Source of the DNA: Pseudomonas lurida
GTDB taxonomy: Bacteria > Pseudomonadota > Gammaproteobacteria > Pseudomonadales > Pseudomonadaceae
Direction of reading: 5' to 3'
DNA length: 64,000 nucleotides
NCBI RefSeq assembly: GCF_002563895.1
Contig: NZ_PDJB01000001.1
Coordinates: 5,935,501-5,999,500, forward strand
Made by a program: the position numbers and the translations under genes. This document shows positions 25,938 to 35,744 of this stretch, one piece after another. The notes beneath the pieces are model-generated. The model was not told where the DNA came from, did no database searches, and worked only from the letters and a program-made list of their open reading frames with translations. Positions within the stretch are counted from its first letter, which is position 1, and every line of letters begins with the position of its first letter.

Positions 25938-26579
25938 ATGAGTACCACCATCGCCGGCATCAAGATCCCGGACAGCGCCCTGGCCAAGGCCACCACCGAA
26001 TACGTGCGCGACATCGAGTCCGACCTGCTCTACCACCATTCCCGCCGGGTATTTCTGTTCGGCGCATTGAGCGGCGAACGCAAGCAACTCGCGTACAACC
26101 CGGAACTGCTCTACGTCGGCGCGATGTTCCATGACCTGGGCCTGGTGGAAGGCCATCGCAGTGACGACGAGCGCTTCGAAGTCGACGGCGCCAACGCCGC
26201 CGCCGCGTTCCTCAAGCCCTACGGGCTGAGCGATGACGATATCGAACAGGTGTGGTTGTCCATCGCCCTGCACACTACGCCAGGCGTGCCGCAGCACCTG
26301 CGCCCGACCGTTGCACTGGTGACCGCGGGTGTCGAAATGGACGTGCTGGGCATGGACTACGCTGCGTTCAGCAACGTACAGCGCGAAGCCGTGGTGCATG
26401 CGCATCCACGCGGAGAAGGGTTCAAGGAGTGCATCATCTGCGCGTTTGCCGACGGCTTGCGCCATCGTCCGCAGACCACGTTTGGCAACGTGAAAACGGA
26501 TGTACTGGTGGATCAGGAGCCGGGGTTCAAGCCGATGAACTTTGTGGAGGTCATCCGCAAATCGCCGTGGACTGCGTAG
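25938..26579 (+). CDS. HD domain hydrolase (cyanamide hydratase-like)
   Basis: A 213-residue HD-domain protein. The HD motif reads LLYVGAMFHDLGLVEGH near residues 54-70, with an upstream His in YHHSRRVFLFG and later His in SIALHTTPGVPQHL and VVHAHPRGEGFKE, enough to bind one metal. The pattern resembles the YdjR/cyanamide hydratase branch of HD proteins more than nucleotide phosphohydrolases. The substrate is unassigned. GAGGAG lies 7 bases before the ATG at 25938. A longer open frame upstream overlaps the REPIN and is rejected. Confidence 0.8.
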   Translation: MSTTIAGIKIPDSALAKATTEYVRDIESDLLYHHSRRVFLFGALSGERKQLAYNPELLYVGAMFHDLGLVEGHRSDDERFEVDGANAAAAFLKPYGLSDDDIEQVWLSIALHTTPGVPQHLRPTVALVTAGVEMDVLGMDYAAFSNVQREAVVHAHPRGEGFKECIICAFADGLRHRPQTTFGNVKTDVLVDQEPGFKPMNFVEVIRKSPWTA

Positions 26580-26600
26580 TCGACCTGAAATGCAATCAAC

Positions 26601-26693
26601 TGTGGGAGCGGGCTTGCCTGCGATGAGGCTCTGCCAGTCGACTCATCTGTCGACTGATAGACCGCTATCGCAGGCAAGCCCGCTCCCACATTT
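26601..26693. repeat. REPIN
   Basis: Nearly perfect arms tgtgggagcgggcttgcctg and caggcaagcccgctcccaca are inverted around a 47-base centre (tcgactcatctgtcgactga in the middle is itself partly symmetrical). It lies between the convergent HD gene and spuH and may act as the 3' stem of the long spu transcript. Confidence 0.92.
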
Positions 26694-26711
26694 TTTACCG
26701 CGTTCCTTCAG

Positions 26712-27596
26712 TCAGACCGGTGCAGGCGCCCGACGCTTGTCCGGCTGCTGCCAGCCATCGGCAGCGGCTTCTTCAATCGCTTGCTGGATGGCTTTCTTGC
26801 GATGCTCTTCGGCACGGCGGCTGAAGAACCACACCAGGAACGTCACCAGCGACACCGCCAGCAGAATCAGGCTGGCCACGGCATTGATCTCGGGTTTAAC
26901 CCCAAGGCGCACCGCCGAGAACACTTCCATCGGCAAGGTCGTCGACCCCGGCCCCGACACGAAACTCGCCAGTACCAGGTCATCCAGCGACAACGCGAAC
27001 GACATCATGCCGCCCGCCGCCAACGACGGCGCGATCATGGGGATGGTGATCAGGAAGAACACCTTCCACGGCCGTGCGCCCAGGTCCATCGCCGCTTCTT
27101 CGATCGACAGGTCCAGCTCACGCAAGCGCGCCGACACCACCACCGCCACATACGCCGCACAGAACGTGGTGTGGGCGATCCAGATGGTGACAATGCCACG
27201 CTCCTGGGGCCAGCCAATCATCTGCGCCATGGCCACGAACAGCAGCAACAGCGACAGACCCGTGATCACTTCCGGCATCACCAACGGCGCGGTCACCAAG
27301 CCGCCGAACAGAGTACGGCCCTTGAACTGGCTGATGCGCGTCAGCACGAATGCCGCCAACGTACCCAATGCCACCGCGGCCACCGCCGTATAGCAGGCGA
27401 TTTCCAGGGACCGGGCTACCGAGCCCATCAACTGGGTGTTGTCCAGCAGGCCCACGTACCACTTGATCGACCAACCGCCCCATACCGTTACCAGTTTGGA
27501 TTCGTTGAACGAGTAGATCACCAGGATCAGCATCGGCAGGTAGATGAACAACAACCCCGCCACCAGCATAAAGCTGGAGAATCTGAAGCGCTTCAT
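26712..27596 (-). CDS. spuH: Polyamine ABC transporter permease SpuH/PotI
   Basis: One of two inner-membrane permeases of the SpuDEFGH polyamine importer. The 294 residues hold six predicted spans and the cytoplasmic EAA-type loop EEAAMDLGARPWKVFFLITIPMIAPSL (about 185-211), the contact site for the ATPase. Its ATG overlaps the end of spuG by 4 bases (ATGA), indicating translational coupling. The last C-terminal residues are charged and cytoplasmic. It is last in the cluster, followed by a REPIN. Confidence 0.93.
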   Translation of the reverse strand: MKRFRFSSFMLVAGLLFIYLPMLILVIYSFNESKLVTVWGGWSIKWYVGLLDNTQLMGSVARSLEIACYTAVAAVALGTLAAFVLTRISQFKGRTLFGGLVTAPLVMPEVITGLSLLLLFVAMAQMIGWPQERGIVTIWIAHTTFCAAYVAVVVSARLRELDLSIEEAAMDLGARPWKVFFLITIPMIAPSLAAGGMMSFALSLDDLVLASFVSGPGSTTLPMEVFSAVRLGVKPEINAVASLILLAVSLVTFLVWFFSRRAEEHRKKAIQQAIEEAAADGWQQPDKRRAPAPV

Positions 27597-28513
27597 ATCT
27601 TGCCCTCCATCTCTTTGGCTTGGCTGCGGTTGAACAGGATGATCGGCACGATCAGGATCGCCAGCATCACCACCGCCAAGGCAGAGGCCACCGGCCAGTC
27701 ACGGTTATTGAAGAATTCTTGCCACAACACTTTACCGATCATCAGGGTTTCCGGGCCGCCGAGCAGTTCCGGGATCACGAACTCACCCACCACCGGGATA
27801 AACACCAGCATACAGCCGGCGATGATGCCGTTCTTGGACAACGGCACGGTGATCTTCCAGAAGCTGTTGAAGGTGCTTGAGCCCAGGTCCGACGCGGCCT
27901 CCAGAAGGCTCTGGTCGTGCTTCACCAAGTTGGCATACAACGGCAGGATCATGAACGGCAGGTACGAATAGACCACGCCGATATACACCGCGATGTTGGT
28001 GTTGAGGATCTGCAGCGGCTCGTTGATCAACCCGATGGACATCAGGAAGCCATTGAGCAAGCCGTTGTTGCTCAGAATGCCCATCCACGCATACACGCGG
28101 ATCAGGATCGCGGTCCAGGTCGGCATCATGATCAGCAGCACCAGCACGGTCTGCATCTCTTTGCGTGCAGTCGCGATGGCATAGGCCATCGGATAGCCGA
28201 TCAGCAGGCACAGCACTGTGCTGAAGAACGCCATTTTCAGCGAGCCCAGGTACGCGGCGATGTATAGCTCGTCGTCGCCGAGCATCGCGTAGTTGGCCAG
28301 GTTCAGCACCAACTGCAGTTTCTGCTCAACGAAGGTGTAGATCTCGGTGTATGGCGGGATCGCCACGTCGGCTTCGGCAAAGCTGATCTTCAGTACGATA
28401 AAGAACGGCAAGGCGAAGAACAGGAACAACCAGAGGAATGGAATCCCGATGACCACCTGTTTGCCATTGGGGACGATGCGTTGCAGCCGCCGCTTCAGTT
28501 TCCTCGTGTTCAT
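27593..28513 (-). CDS. spuG: Polyamine ABC transporter permease SpuG/PotH
   Basis: The second permease of the polyamine importer. 306 residues from MNTRKLKRRLQRIVPNG, with six spans and the EAA loop LLEAASDLGSSTFNSFWKITVPLSKNGI. The start at 28513 overlaps the spuF stop by 4 bases. A longer frame to 28546 lies inside spuF and is not needed. The positively charged N terminus (RKLKRRLQR) is expected to stay in the cytoplasm. It works with SpuH and the ATPase SpuF. Confidence 0.93.
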   Translation of the reverse strand: MNTRKLKRRLQRIVPNGKQVVIGIPFLWLFLFFALPFFIVLKISFAEADVAIPPYTEIYTFVEQKLQLVLNLANYAMLGDDELYIAAYLGSLKMAFFSTVLCLLIGYPMAYAIATARKEMQTVLVLLIMMPTWTAILIRVYAWMGILSNNGLLNGFLMSIGLINEPLQILNTNIAVYIGVVYSYLPFMILPLYANLVKHDQSLLEAASDLGSSTFNSFWKITVPLSKNGIIAGCMLVFIPVVGEFVIPELLGGPETLMIGKVLWQEFFNNRDWPVASALAVVMLAILIVPIILFNRSQAKEMEGKI

Positions 28514-29652
28514 GAGCGAAGTACCACGCCGCTGTCGTCTTCCCACCAGACGTAGACCTGGTCACCCCAGGTCGGACGCTGGCCACGGCGTTCGGCGTTG
28601 GCGACGAAGGATTGCACCAGCTTGCCGCTCGGCAGCTCCACGTAGAACACCGAATGGCCGCCCAGGTAGGCGATGTCGTGCACCTTGCCACTGGACCAGT
28701 TGTGCTCGCAGGTCGGCATTTCGGTGGTGACCAGCAGCTTTTCCGGGCGGATGGCGTAGGTCACCGACTTGTCTTCCACCGAGGTGGCGATGCCGTAGCC
28801 CACGTAGATGTCGCGGTCCAGGTCAGCGCACTTGAGCACCGCATGGCCTTCGGCGTCATCCACCACTTGGGTGTCGAAGATGTTGACGTTGCCGATGAAT
28901 TCGCACACCAGGCGGCTGGTAGGCGTTTCGTAGATGTCGATCGGGCTGCCGATCTGGGCGATCCAGCCCAGGTGCATGATCGCGATGCGCTCGGCCATGG
29001 TCATGGCCTCTTCCTGGTCGTGGGTCACCATCACGCAGGTCACGCCTACACGCTCGATGATCTCCACCAGCTCCAGTTGCATCTGCGAGCGCAGCTTCTT
29101 GTCGAGGGCGCCCATCGGCTCATCGAGCAACAGAAGTTTCGGGCGCTTGGCCAGGGAACGCGCCAGCGCCACACGCTGGCGCTGACCACCGGACAACTGG
29201 TGCGGCTTGCGCTTGGCGTACTGGCTCATTTGCACCAGCTTGAGCATCTCGGCCACGCGGGCATCGACCTCGGCCTTGGGGATCTTGTCCTGTTGCAGGC
29301 CGAACGCGATGTTCTGCGCCACGGTCATGTGCGGGAACAGGGCGTAGGACTGGAACATCATGTTGATCGGCCGCTCGTAGGGCGGCATGTCAGTGATGTC
29401 TTCTCCGTCGAGGTAGATACGCCCCTCGGTCGGGCGCTCAAAACCTGCGAGCATACGCAGCAAGGTGGACTTGCCCGAACCCGAACCGCCGAGCAGGGCG
29501 AAGATCTCGCCCTTCTTGATTTCCAGGGACACATCGTCCACGGCAATCGTCTCGTCGAACTTCTTCGTGACCCGGTCGATTTTGACCAGCACCTTTTTCG
29601 GTGTCTGGTCGCCCTCGAGGGCTTTCTTATAGGCGCCGGAGGCAACTGCCAT
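28510..29652 (-). CDS. spuF: Polyamine ABC transporter ATPase SpuF/PotG
   Basis: The ATP-binding subunit of the polyamine importer, 380 residues. Walker A is LLGGSGSGKSTLLR (about 53-66), the signature HQLSGGQRQRVALARSL (about 156-172), Walker B LLLLDEPMGALD, and a C-terminal TOBE regulatory domain follows (about 300-375). The start has a GGGGAG ribosome site about 9 bases upstream, directly after a hairpin plus T-run that separates it from spuE. It is translationally coupled to spuG. Confidence 0.95.
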   Translation of the reverse strand: MAVASGAYKKALEGDQTPKKVLVKIDRVTKKFDETIAVDDVSLEIKKGEIFALLGGSGSGKSTLLRMLAGFERPTEGRIYLDGEDITDMPPYERPINMMFQSYALFPHMTVAQNIAFGLQQDKIPKAEVDARVAEMLKLVQMSQYAKRKPHQLSGGQRQRVALARSLAKRPKLLLLDEPMGALDKKLRSQMQLELVEIIERVGVTCVMVTHDQEEAMTMAERIAIMHLGWIAQIGSPIDIYETPTSRLVCEFIGNVNIFDTQVVDDAEGHAVLKCADLDRDIYVGYGIATSVEDKSVTYAIRPEKLLVTTEMPTCEHNWSSGKVHDIAYLGGHSVFYVELPSGKLVQSFVANAERRGQRPTWGDQVYVWWEDDSGVVLRS

Positions 29653-29669
29653 TTACGAAACTCCCCAAA

Positions 29670-29701
29670 AAAAGAGTGCAGTTCGCCCGAGGCGGGCGAA
29701 C
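29670..29701 (-). promoter_or_regulatory. Attenuator-like hairpin between spuE and spuF
   Basis: On the minus strand a perfect 9-bp stem (gttcgcccg/cgggcgaac, 3-base loop, 29681-29701) is followed after seven bases by seven T residues and then the spuF ribosome site. The offset T-run makes it a weak or partial terminator. This would leave more mRNA for the upstream binding-protein genes than for spuFGH, a common stoichiometry device in importers. Confidence 0.6.
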
Positions 29702-29725
29702 CCAGGATAGTTTGAGCTTTAAGCC

Positions 29726-30832
<1,107 letters not shown>

Positions 30833-30930
30833 TTAAATAGTTGGGCCTTACAGTTGTTGCCCGACAACAAAACCGGCGCGCAACTTACCCTCGATAAACC
30901 GATCCGGCAAAACTTTCTGTCATTTAATTT

Positions 30931-31052
30931 GTGGGAGCCGGTTTTGGTGGGGACGGGCTTGCTCGCGAAAGCGGTGTATCAGTTGATACATAGGCTGGCT
31001 GACACACCGCCTTCGCGAACAAGCCCGTTCCCACACAAGCCCCCTCCCACAG
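30931..31052. repeat. Nested (double) REPIN
   Basis: An inner REP pair (gacgggcttgctcgcgaa at about 30952, ttcgcgaacaagcccgttcc at 31012) is enclosed by a second REP-like pair (gtgggagccggttttggtgg at 30931, caagccccctcccacagg at about 31036). The result is a longer imperfect inverted repeat with matching extensions on both sides. It lies between spuD and spuE in the middle of the operon. Confidence 0.85.
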
Positions 31053-31062
31053 GTTTTAAGGC

Positions 31063-32172
31063 TTATTTGCCCGATTTGATCTTGGTCCAGCTGCGTGTCA
31101 TCTCACGCTGGGTTGCAGCCGGCAAATCCGCAATGGCGTAGAGCTTGGCTTGCACATCCGCTGGCGGGTAGATGCCTGGATCGTTGGTGATGTCTTTGTC
31201 GACCAGCGCGGTGGCTTTCGCGTTACCGTTCGGGAACCGTACGCTGTTGGTGATCGATGCCATGACTTCAGGCTTCAACAGGTAGTTCATGAACGCGTAG
31301 GCAGCGTCGACGTTTTCGGCATCTTTAGGGATGGCAACCATGTCGAAGAAGCTACCTGCGCCTTCTTTCGGAATGTCGTAGGCCACCTTGACCTTGCCAC
31401 CGGCTTCAGCCGCGCGAGACTTGGCCTGCTGGATGTCACCCGAGTAACCCACGGCCACGCAGATGTTGCCGTTGGCCAGGTCGGAGATGTACTTGGACGA
31501 ATGGAAGTAGCCGATCGAAGGACGGATCTTGAGGAACAGGGCTTCGGCCTGCTTGAGGTCGTCTTTCTTCTGGCTGTCGGTCGGCAGGCCCAGGTAATGC
31601 AACGCCACCGGGAGCATTTCGGTTGGCGAATCGAGGAAGCTCACGCCGCAGCTTTTCAGCTTGGCAATGTTTTCAGGCTTGAGCAGCACGTCCCACGAAT
31701 CGATCTTGTCCACGCCCAGTGCGGCCTTGACCTTCTCCGGGTTGTAGCCGATGCCGATCGAGCCCCACATGTATGGGAAAGCGTGCTTGTTGTCCGGGTC
31801 GCTGACCGACACGGCCTTGAGCAGCGATTTGTTCAGGTTGTCGTAGTTGGACAGCTTGGACTTGTCCAGCTCCTGGTAGACACCCGCCTTGATCTGCTTG
31901 GCGAGGAAGTTGTTCGACGGTACGACGATGTCGTAGCCGGACTTGCCTGCCAGCAACTTGGCTTCCAGGGTTTCGTTGCTGTCAAAAACGTCGTACACCA
32001 CTTTGATGCCCGACTCTTTTTCAAAGTTGGCGATGGTGTCCGGTGCAATGTAGTCGGACCAGTTGTAGACGTGCAGCACTTTATCGTCGGCCTGGGCCGC
32101 GCCCGCCATTGCGCCCATCAGGGACAAGGCGAGGAGGGTCTTGCCAGCGTTCTTCAAACCTAATGCCTTCAT
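31063..32172 (-). CDS. spuD: Polyamine-binding protein SpuD/PotF
   Basis: Periplasmic polyamine-binding protein, 369 residues starting [20 protein letters not shown] with cleavage likely after AGAAQA. The mature start [16 protein letters not shown] is near-identical in pattern to its neighbour SpuE. In P. aeruginosa SpuD prefers putrescine. Here the call is by order and similarity. The frame open upstream to 32298 is not conserved and carries no export signal, so 32172 is used. A GGAG ribosome site lies about 10 bases before the ATG. The 180 bases between spuC and this start may hold a processing site or promoter. Confidence 0.9.
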   Translation of the reverse strand: MKALGLKNAGKTLLALSLMGAMAGAAQADDKVLHVYNWSDYIAPDTIANFEKESGIKVVYDVFDSNETLEAKLLAGKSGYDIVVPSNNFLAKQIKAGVYQELDKSKLSNYDNLNKSLLKAVSVSDPDNKHAFPYMWGSIGIGYNPEKVKAALGVDKIDSWDVLLKPENIAKLKSCGVSFLDSPTEMLPVALHYLGLPTDSQKKDDLKQAEALFLKIRPSIGYFHSSKYISDLANGNICVAVGYSGDIQQAKSRAAEAGGKVKVAYDIPKEGAGSFFDMVAIPKDAENVDAAYAFMNYLLKPEVMASITNSVRFPNGNAKATALVDKDITNDPGIYPPADVQAKLYAIADLPAATQREMTRSWTKIKSGK

Positions 32173-32352
32173 TTGGTGATGCTCCAATTTTTCTTTTTTG
32201 GGCCACAAGCTTTTTATGTTTTGCGGCCCAGCCAAAGGGCAACAAAACAGGGCGACAGTCTGGCAAGTTCCGAGGCCGGCTTTCAACCAAAGCCTCATTT
32301 ATAACCGCTCAGAAGGCAGCGCCCGAAAGCCGCTGCGTCCTGAGCCTAGCAC

Positions 32353-33717
32353 TTAGCCCTGCAATGCCGCCAAAGTCAGGTCCAGGCACTGCCGCGCCTT
32401 GGTGACCAGTTCGTCGATTTCAGCCTTGCTGATCACCAGCGGCGGCGAAATGATCATGGTGTCGCCCACGGCGCGCATGATCAGGCCATTCTCGAAGCAG
32501 AAGGTGCGGCAGATCATGCCAACGCCCTTGCCTTCATACCGCTTGCGCGTCGCTTTGTCCTGGACCAGCTCGATCGCACCGAGCATGCCGACACCACGCA
32601 CTTCACCCACCAGAGGGTGATCAGCCAGTTCCCTCAGACGTTTCTGCAAATAGGGTGCCGTTTCGTCGTGCACACGTTTAACAATTTGTTCATCGCGCAT
32701 GATGCGGATGTTTTCCAGCGCCACCGCAGCGGCTACCGGGTGACCGGAGTAGGTGAAGCCGTGGTTGAAGTCACCGCCTTCGTTGAGGACCTTTACCACC
32801 TCATCGCGCACGATCAGGCCACCCATCGGGATGTAACCCGAGGTCAGGCCCTTGGCGATGGTCATCATGTGTGGCTTGAGGTCGTAGAAGTCGCTACCGA
32901 ACCACTCACCGGTACGGCCGAAACCGCAGATCACTTCGTCGGCGATAAACAGAATGTCGTACTTGGCGAGGATTTCCTTGATGCGCGGCCAGTAGGTGGC
33001 GGGCGGTACGATCACGCCACCGGCACCCTGGATCGGTTCGGCAATAAAGGCACCGACGTTGTCCACGCCCAGTTCCAGGATCTTCTCTTCCAACTGGTTG
33101 GCAGCCCACACGCCGAATTCTTCGGGGCTCATGTCGCCGCCTTCGCCAAACCAGTACGGCTGGGCAATGTGGGTGATGCCCGGGATCGGCAAGTCGCCCT
33201 GCTCGTGCATATAAGTCATGCCGCCCAAGCTGGCGCCGGCTACGGTGGAGCCGTGGTAGCCATTCTTGCGGCTGATGATGGTTTTCTTGTTCGGCTGGCC
33301 CTTGATCGCCCAGTAGTGGCGGACCATGCGCAGCATCGTGTCGTTGCCTTCGGAGCCGGAGCCGGTGAAGAACACGTGGTTCATGCCGGCAGGCGCGATG
33401 TCGGAAATGGCCTTGGCCAGTTCCAGCACCGGCGGGTGAGCGGTCTGGAAGAACAGGTTGTAGTACGGCAGTTCTTTCATCTGCTTGGCGGCGGCGTCGG
33501 CCAGTTCATCGCGACCGTAACCGATCGCCACGCACCAGAGGCCGGCCATGCCGTCAAGGATCTTGTTGCCTTCGCTGTCCCACAGGTAGACACCGTGGGC
33601 TTTGGTGATGATCCGTGGGCCTTTCTCTTTCAATTGCTTGAAGTCACTGAACGGCGCCAGGTGGTGATCGCTGCTCAAGGCTTGCCATTCACGGGTTTGC
33701 GGGTTGTTGCTGGACAT
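32353..33717 (-). CDS. spuC: Polyamine:pyruvate aminotransferase SpuC
   Basis: A class III PLP aminotransferase of 454 residues that moves an amino group from putrescine or related polyamines to pyruvate. PLP contacts are seen in GSGSEGNDTMLRMVRHYW (about 118-135), Asp in LFIADEVICGFGRTG, and the catalytic Lys in MTIAKGLTSGYIPMGG (about residue 288). Its location between spuB and the transporter genes matches SpuC of P. aeruginosa. It lies 59 bases after spuB. Broad activity on beta-alanine or taurine-like amines cannot be excluded from sequence alone. Confidence 0.93.
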   Translation of the reverse strand: MSSNNPQTREWQALSSDHHLAPFSDFKQLKEKGPRIITKAHGVYLWDSEGNKILDGMAGLWCVAIGYGRDELADAAAKQMKELPYYNLFFQTAHPPVLELAKAISDIAPAGMNHVFFTGSGSEGNDTMLRMVRHYWAIKGQPNKKTIISRKNGYHGSTVAGASLGGMTYMHEQGDLPIPGITHIAQPYWFGEGGDMSPEEFGVWAANQLEEKILELGVDNVGAFIAEPIQGAGGVIVPPATYWPRIKEILAKYDILFIADEVICGFGRTGEWFGSDFYDLKPHMMTIAKGLTSGYIPMGGLIVRDEVVKVLNEGGDFNHGFTYSGHPVAAAVALENIRIMRDEQIVKRVHDETAPYLQKRLRELADHPLVGEVRGVGMLGAIELVQDKATRKRYEGKGVGMICRTFCFENGLIMRAVGDTMIISPPLVISKAEIDELVTKARQCLDLTLAALQG

Positions 33718-33776
33718 ACCAATCTCCTAGACTTTTCAGTGAAGGGCGCGCCGTTTCAACCGGCGCGCCCGGCGCA

Positions 33777-35135
33777 TCAGACGGCAAAGAGCAGGAATTC
33801 CCGCTCCCACGAACTGATCACGCGCTTGAAGTTTTCATGCTCGGCCCGCTTGACCGCGACGTAGCCTGTAATGAATTTTTGACCCAGGTATTTCTCGATG
33901 GTCTTGCTGTTTTCCATGCGCTCGAGGGCGTCCTCGATGGTCAACGGCAGGCGCAGGTTGCGCCGCTCGTAACCACGACCCACCACCGGCGCGCTCGGGT
34001 TATGGCCTTCGACCATGCCGATGTAGCCACACAGCAGGCTGGCGGCAATCGCCAGGTACGGGTTGGCATCGGCGCCCGGCAGGCGGTTCTCGACACGGCG
34101 GTTCTGCGGGCCGGCATCCGGTACGCGCAGGCCGACTGTGCGGTTCTCTTCGCCCCACTCCACGTTGACCGGCGCCGAGGTGTCGGGCAGGAAGCGGCGG
34201 AACGAGTTCACATTGGGAGCAAACAATGGCAGCAGTTCAGGGATGAATTTCTGCAGGCCGCCAATGTGGTTGAGGAACAGATTGCTCATGGTCCCGTCTT
34301 CATTGGAGAAGACGTTCTTGCCAGTGGCGATGTCGATGATGCTCTGGTGCAGGTGCATCGCGCTGCCAGGCTCGCCGGTCATCGGCTTGGCCATGAAGGT
34401 GGCGGCCACGTTGTGCTTGAGCGCGGCTTCACGCATGGTGCGCTTGAACACCAGGATCTGGTCGGCGAGCGACAGCGCATCGCCGTGACGGAAGTTGATT
34501 TCCATCTGCGCCGTGCCGTCTTCGTGGATCAGGGTGTCGAGGTCCAGCTCCTGCAGTTCGCACCAGTCGTAGACGTCTTCGAACAACGGGTCGAATTCGT
34601 TGGCCGCTTCTATAGAGAAGGACTGGCGACCGGTTTCAGGGCGGCCGGAACGGCCAATCGGCGGTTGCAACGGGAAGTCCGGGTCTTCGCAACGCTTGGT
34701 CAGGTAGAACTCCATCTCCGGTGCCACGATGGGCTGCCAGCCTTTGTCGGCGTAGAGCTTGAGGACTTTCTTGAGCACGTTGCGCGGCGACAGCTCGATC
34801 GGGTTGCCTTGCTTGTCGTAGGTGTCGTGGATCACCTGGGCGGTCGGCTCTATGGCCCACGGCACCAGGAATACGGCGTTCTGGTCGGGACGGCAGATCA
34901 TGTCGATGTCGGCCGGGTCGAGCAATTCGTAATAGATGTCGTCTTCGACATAGTCCCCGGTCACGGTCTGCAACAGCACGCTCTCGGGCAAGCGCATGCC
35001 TTTTTCGGCGATGAACTTGTTGGTCGGCGAGATCTTGCCCCGGGTGATGCCGGTGAGGTCGCCAATCATGCATTCGACTTCTGTGATCTTGTGGTCTTTC
35101 AACCAATCGGTGAGCTGGTCGAGGTTGTTACTCAT
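33777..35135 (-). CDS. spuB: Gamma-glutamylpolyamine synthetase SpuB
   Basis: A glutamine-synthetase-fold ligase that attaches glutamate to putrescine or other polyamines with ATP, the entry to the gamma-glutamyl route. 452 residues from MSNNLDQLTDWLKDHKITEVEC. Conserved GS motifs: VAPEMEFYL, the acidic metal site in AQMEINFRHGD, MAKPMTGEPGSAMHLHQS and NRVENRLPGADANPYLA. The ATG at 35135 is preferred over the longer frame to 35198, which has no homologous leader. It is first gene of the leftward spu unit, divergent from spuI. Confidence 0.92.
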   Translation of the reverse strand: MSNNLDQLTDWLKDHKITEVECMIGDLTGITRGKISPTNKFIAEKGMRLPESVLLQTVTGDYVEDDIYYELLDPADIDMICRPDQNAVFLVPWAIEPTAQVIHDTYDKQGNPIELSPRNVLKKVLKLYADKGWQPIVAPEMEFYLTKRCEDPDFPLQPPIGRSGRPETGRQSFSIEAANEFDPLFEDVYDWCELQELDLDTLIHEDGTAQMEINFRHGDALSLADQILVFKRTMREAALKHNVAATFMAKPMTGEPGSAMHLHQSIIDIATGKNVFSNEDGTMSNLFLNHIGGLQKFIPELLPLFAPNVNSFRRFLPDTSAPVNVEWGEENRTVGLRVPDAGPQNRRVENRLPGADANPYLAIAASLLCGYIGMVEGHNPSAPVVGRGYERRNLRLPLTIEDALERMENSKTIEKYLGQKFITGYVAVKRAEHENFKRVISSWEREFLLFAV

Positions 35136-35744
35136 AAATGCCTCTGGGCTGGGTTTCCTGACATCCATTAAAAGGTCAGGCGTTGTTTGACGCAGCATCC
35201 GCGTCGTCTCTTCGTTCAGGGTAGGAGCTTACCTGCCATTTGCTGCAGCGTTGCATTCCTCACGCCAAAGTCGTGCAGAATCATGAGCAGCACCTCGCGC
35301 GGGCGCCGTTCTGGGACATCGTCGAGGGCAGTGCAAGGGCAAAGAAGAGGTCCGCCCGAGCGTCAAAAATATTGGCCGGGGCGCAGGTGTTCACGCAGGA
35401 CGAGTGAACGGATGACACAGCCTGTCTGAAGCAGGCCAAGACGCCAAGTGGCGGCAGGAGACACATGAAGCACCCCGGTATTATTGCTGTTATGGGTTTG
35501 AATCGAGCTTAGCCTTGTTCATTTTTTTACACAACACCCCCGTAAAAAATACAACACGGCCCGCTCAAGCCTGCTAGTCCCAAGCCCTTCAAACCCAAAA
35601 AACCGCCCCAAAAAGCCCCGAAAAAGCCTCCATGGCGCTTTTTTAGGGCAAAAAAGGCCTCGCTTGACTTCGGCATGCCGTTCGGGTTGACTGAAACCAG
35701 AAAAGATCAATGATTGATATTTTTAACAACAAAGGTGTTGCATC
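35136..35744. other. 609-base spuB-spuI divergent region without a gene
   Basis: No convincing ORF. In P. aeruginosa the hydrolase gene spuA precedes spuB and is absent here. Visible signals: an inverted repeat cctgac/gtcagg at 35157-35180 just upstream of spuB, a run of C/A-rich and A-rich blocks with a ctttttt-agggc-aaaaaag hairpin at 35638-35656, and a 13-bp palindrome atcaatgattgat at 35706-35718, 26 bases upstream of the spuI start. The last is a candidate operator. I see no intact spuA remnant. Confidence 0.6.

Noticed and set aside
35519..35710. 63-residue minus-strand frame in the spuB-spuI gap
   Set aside because: It has no homology pattern and comes from A-rich and C-rich low-complexity sequence.
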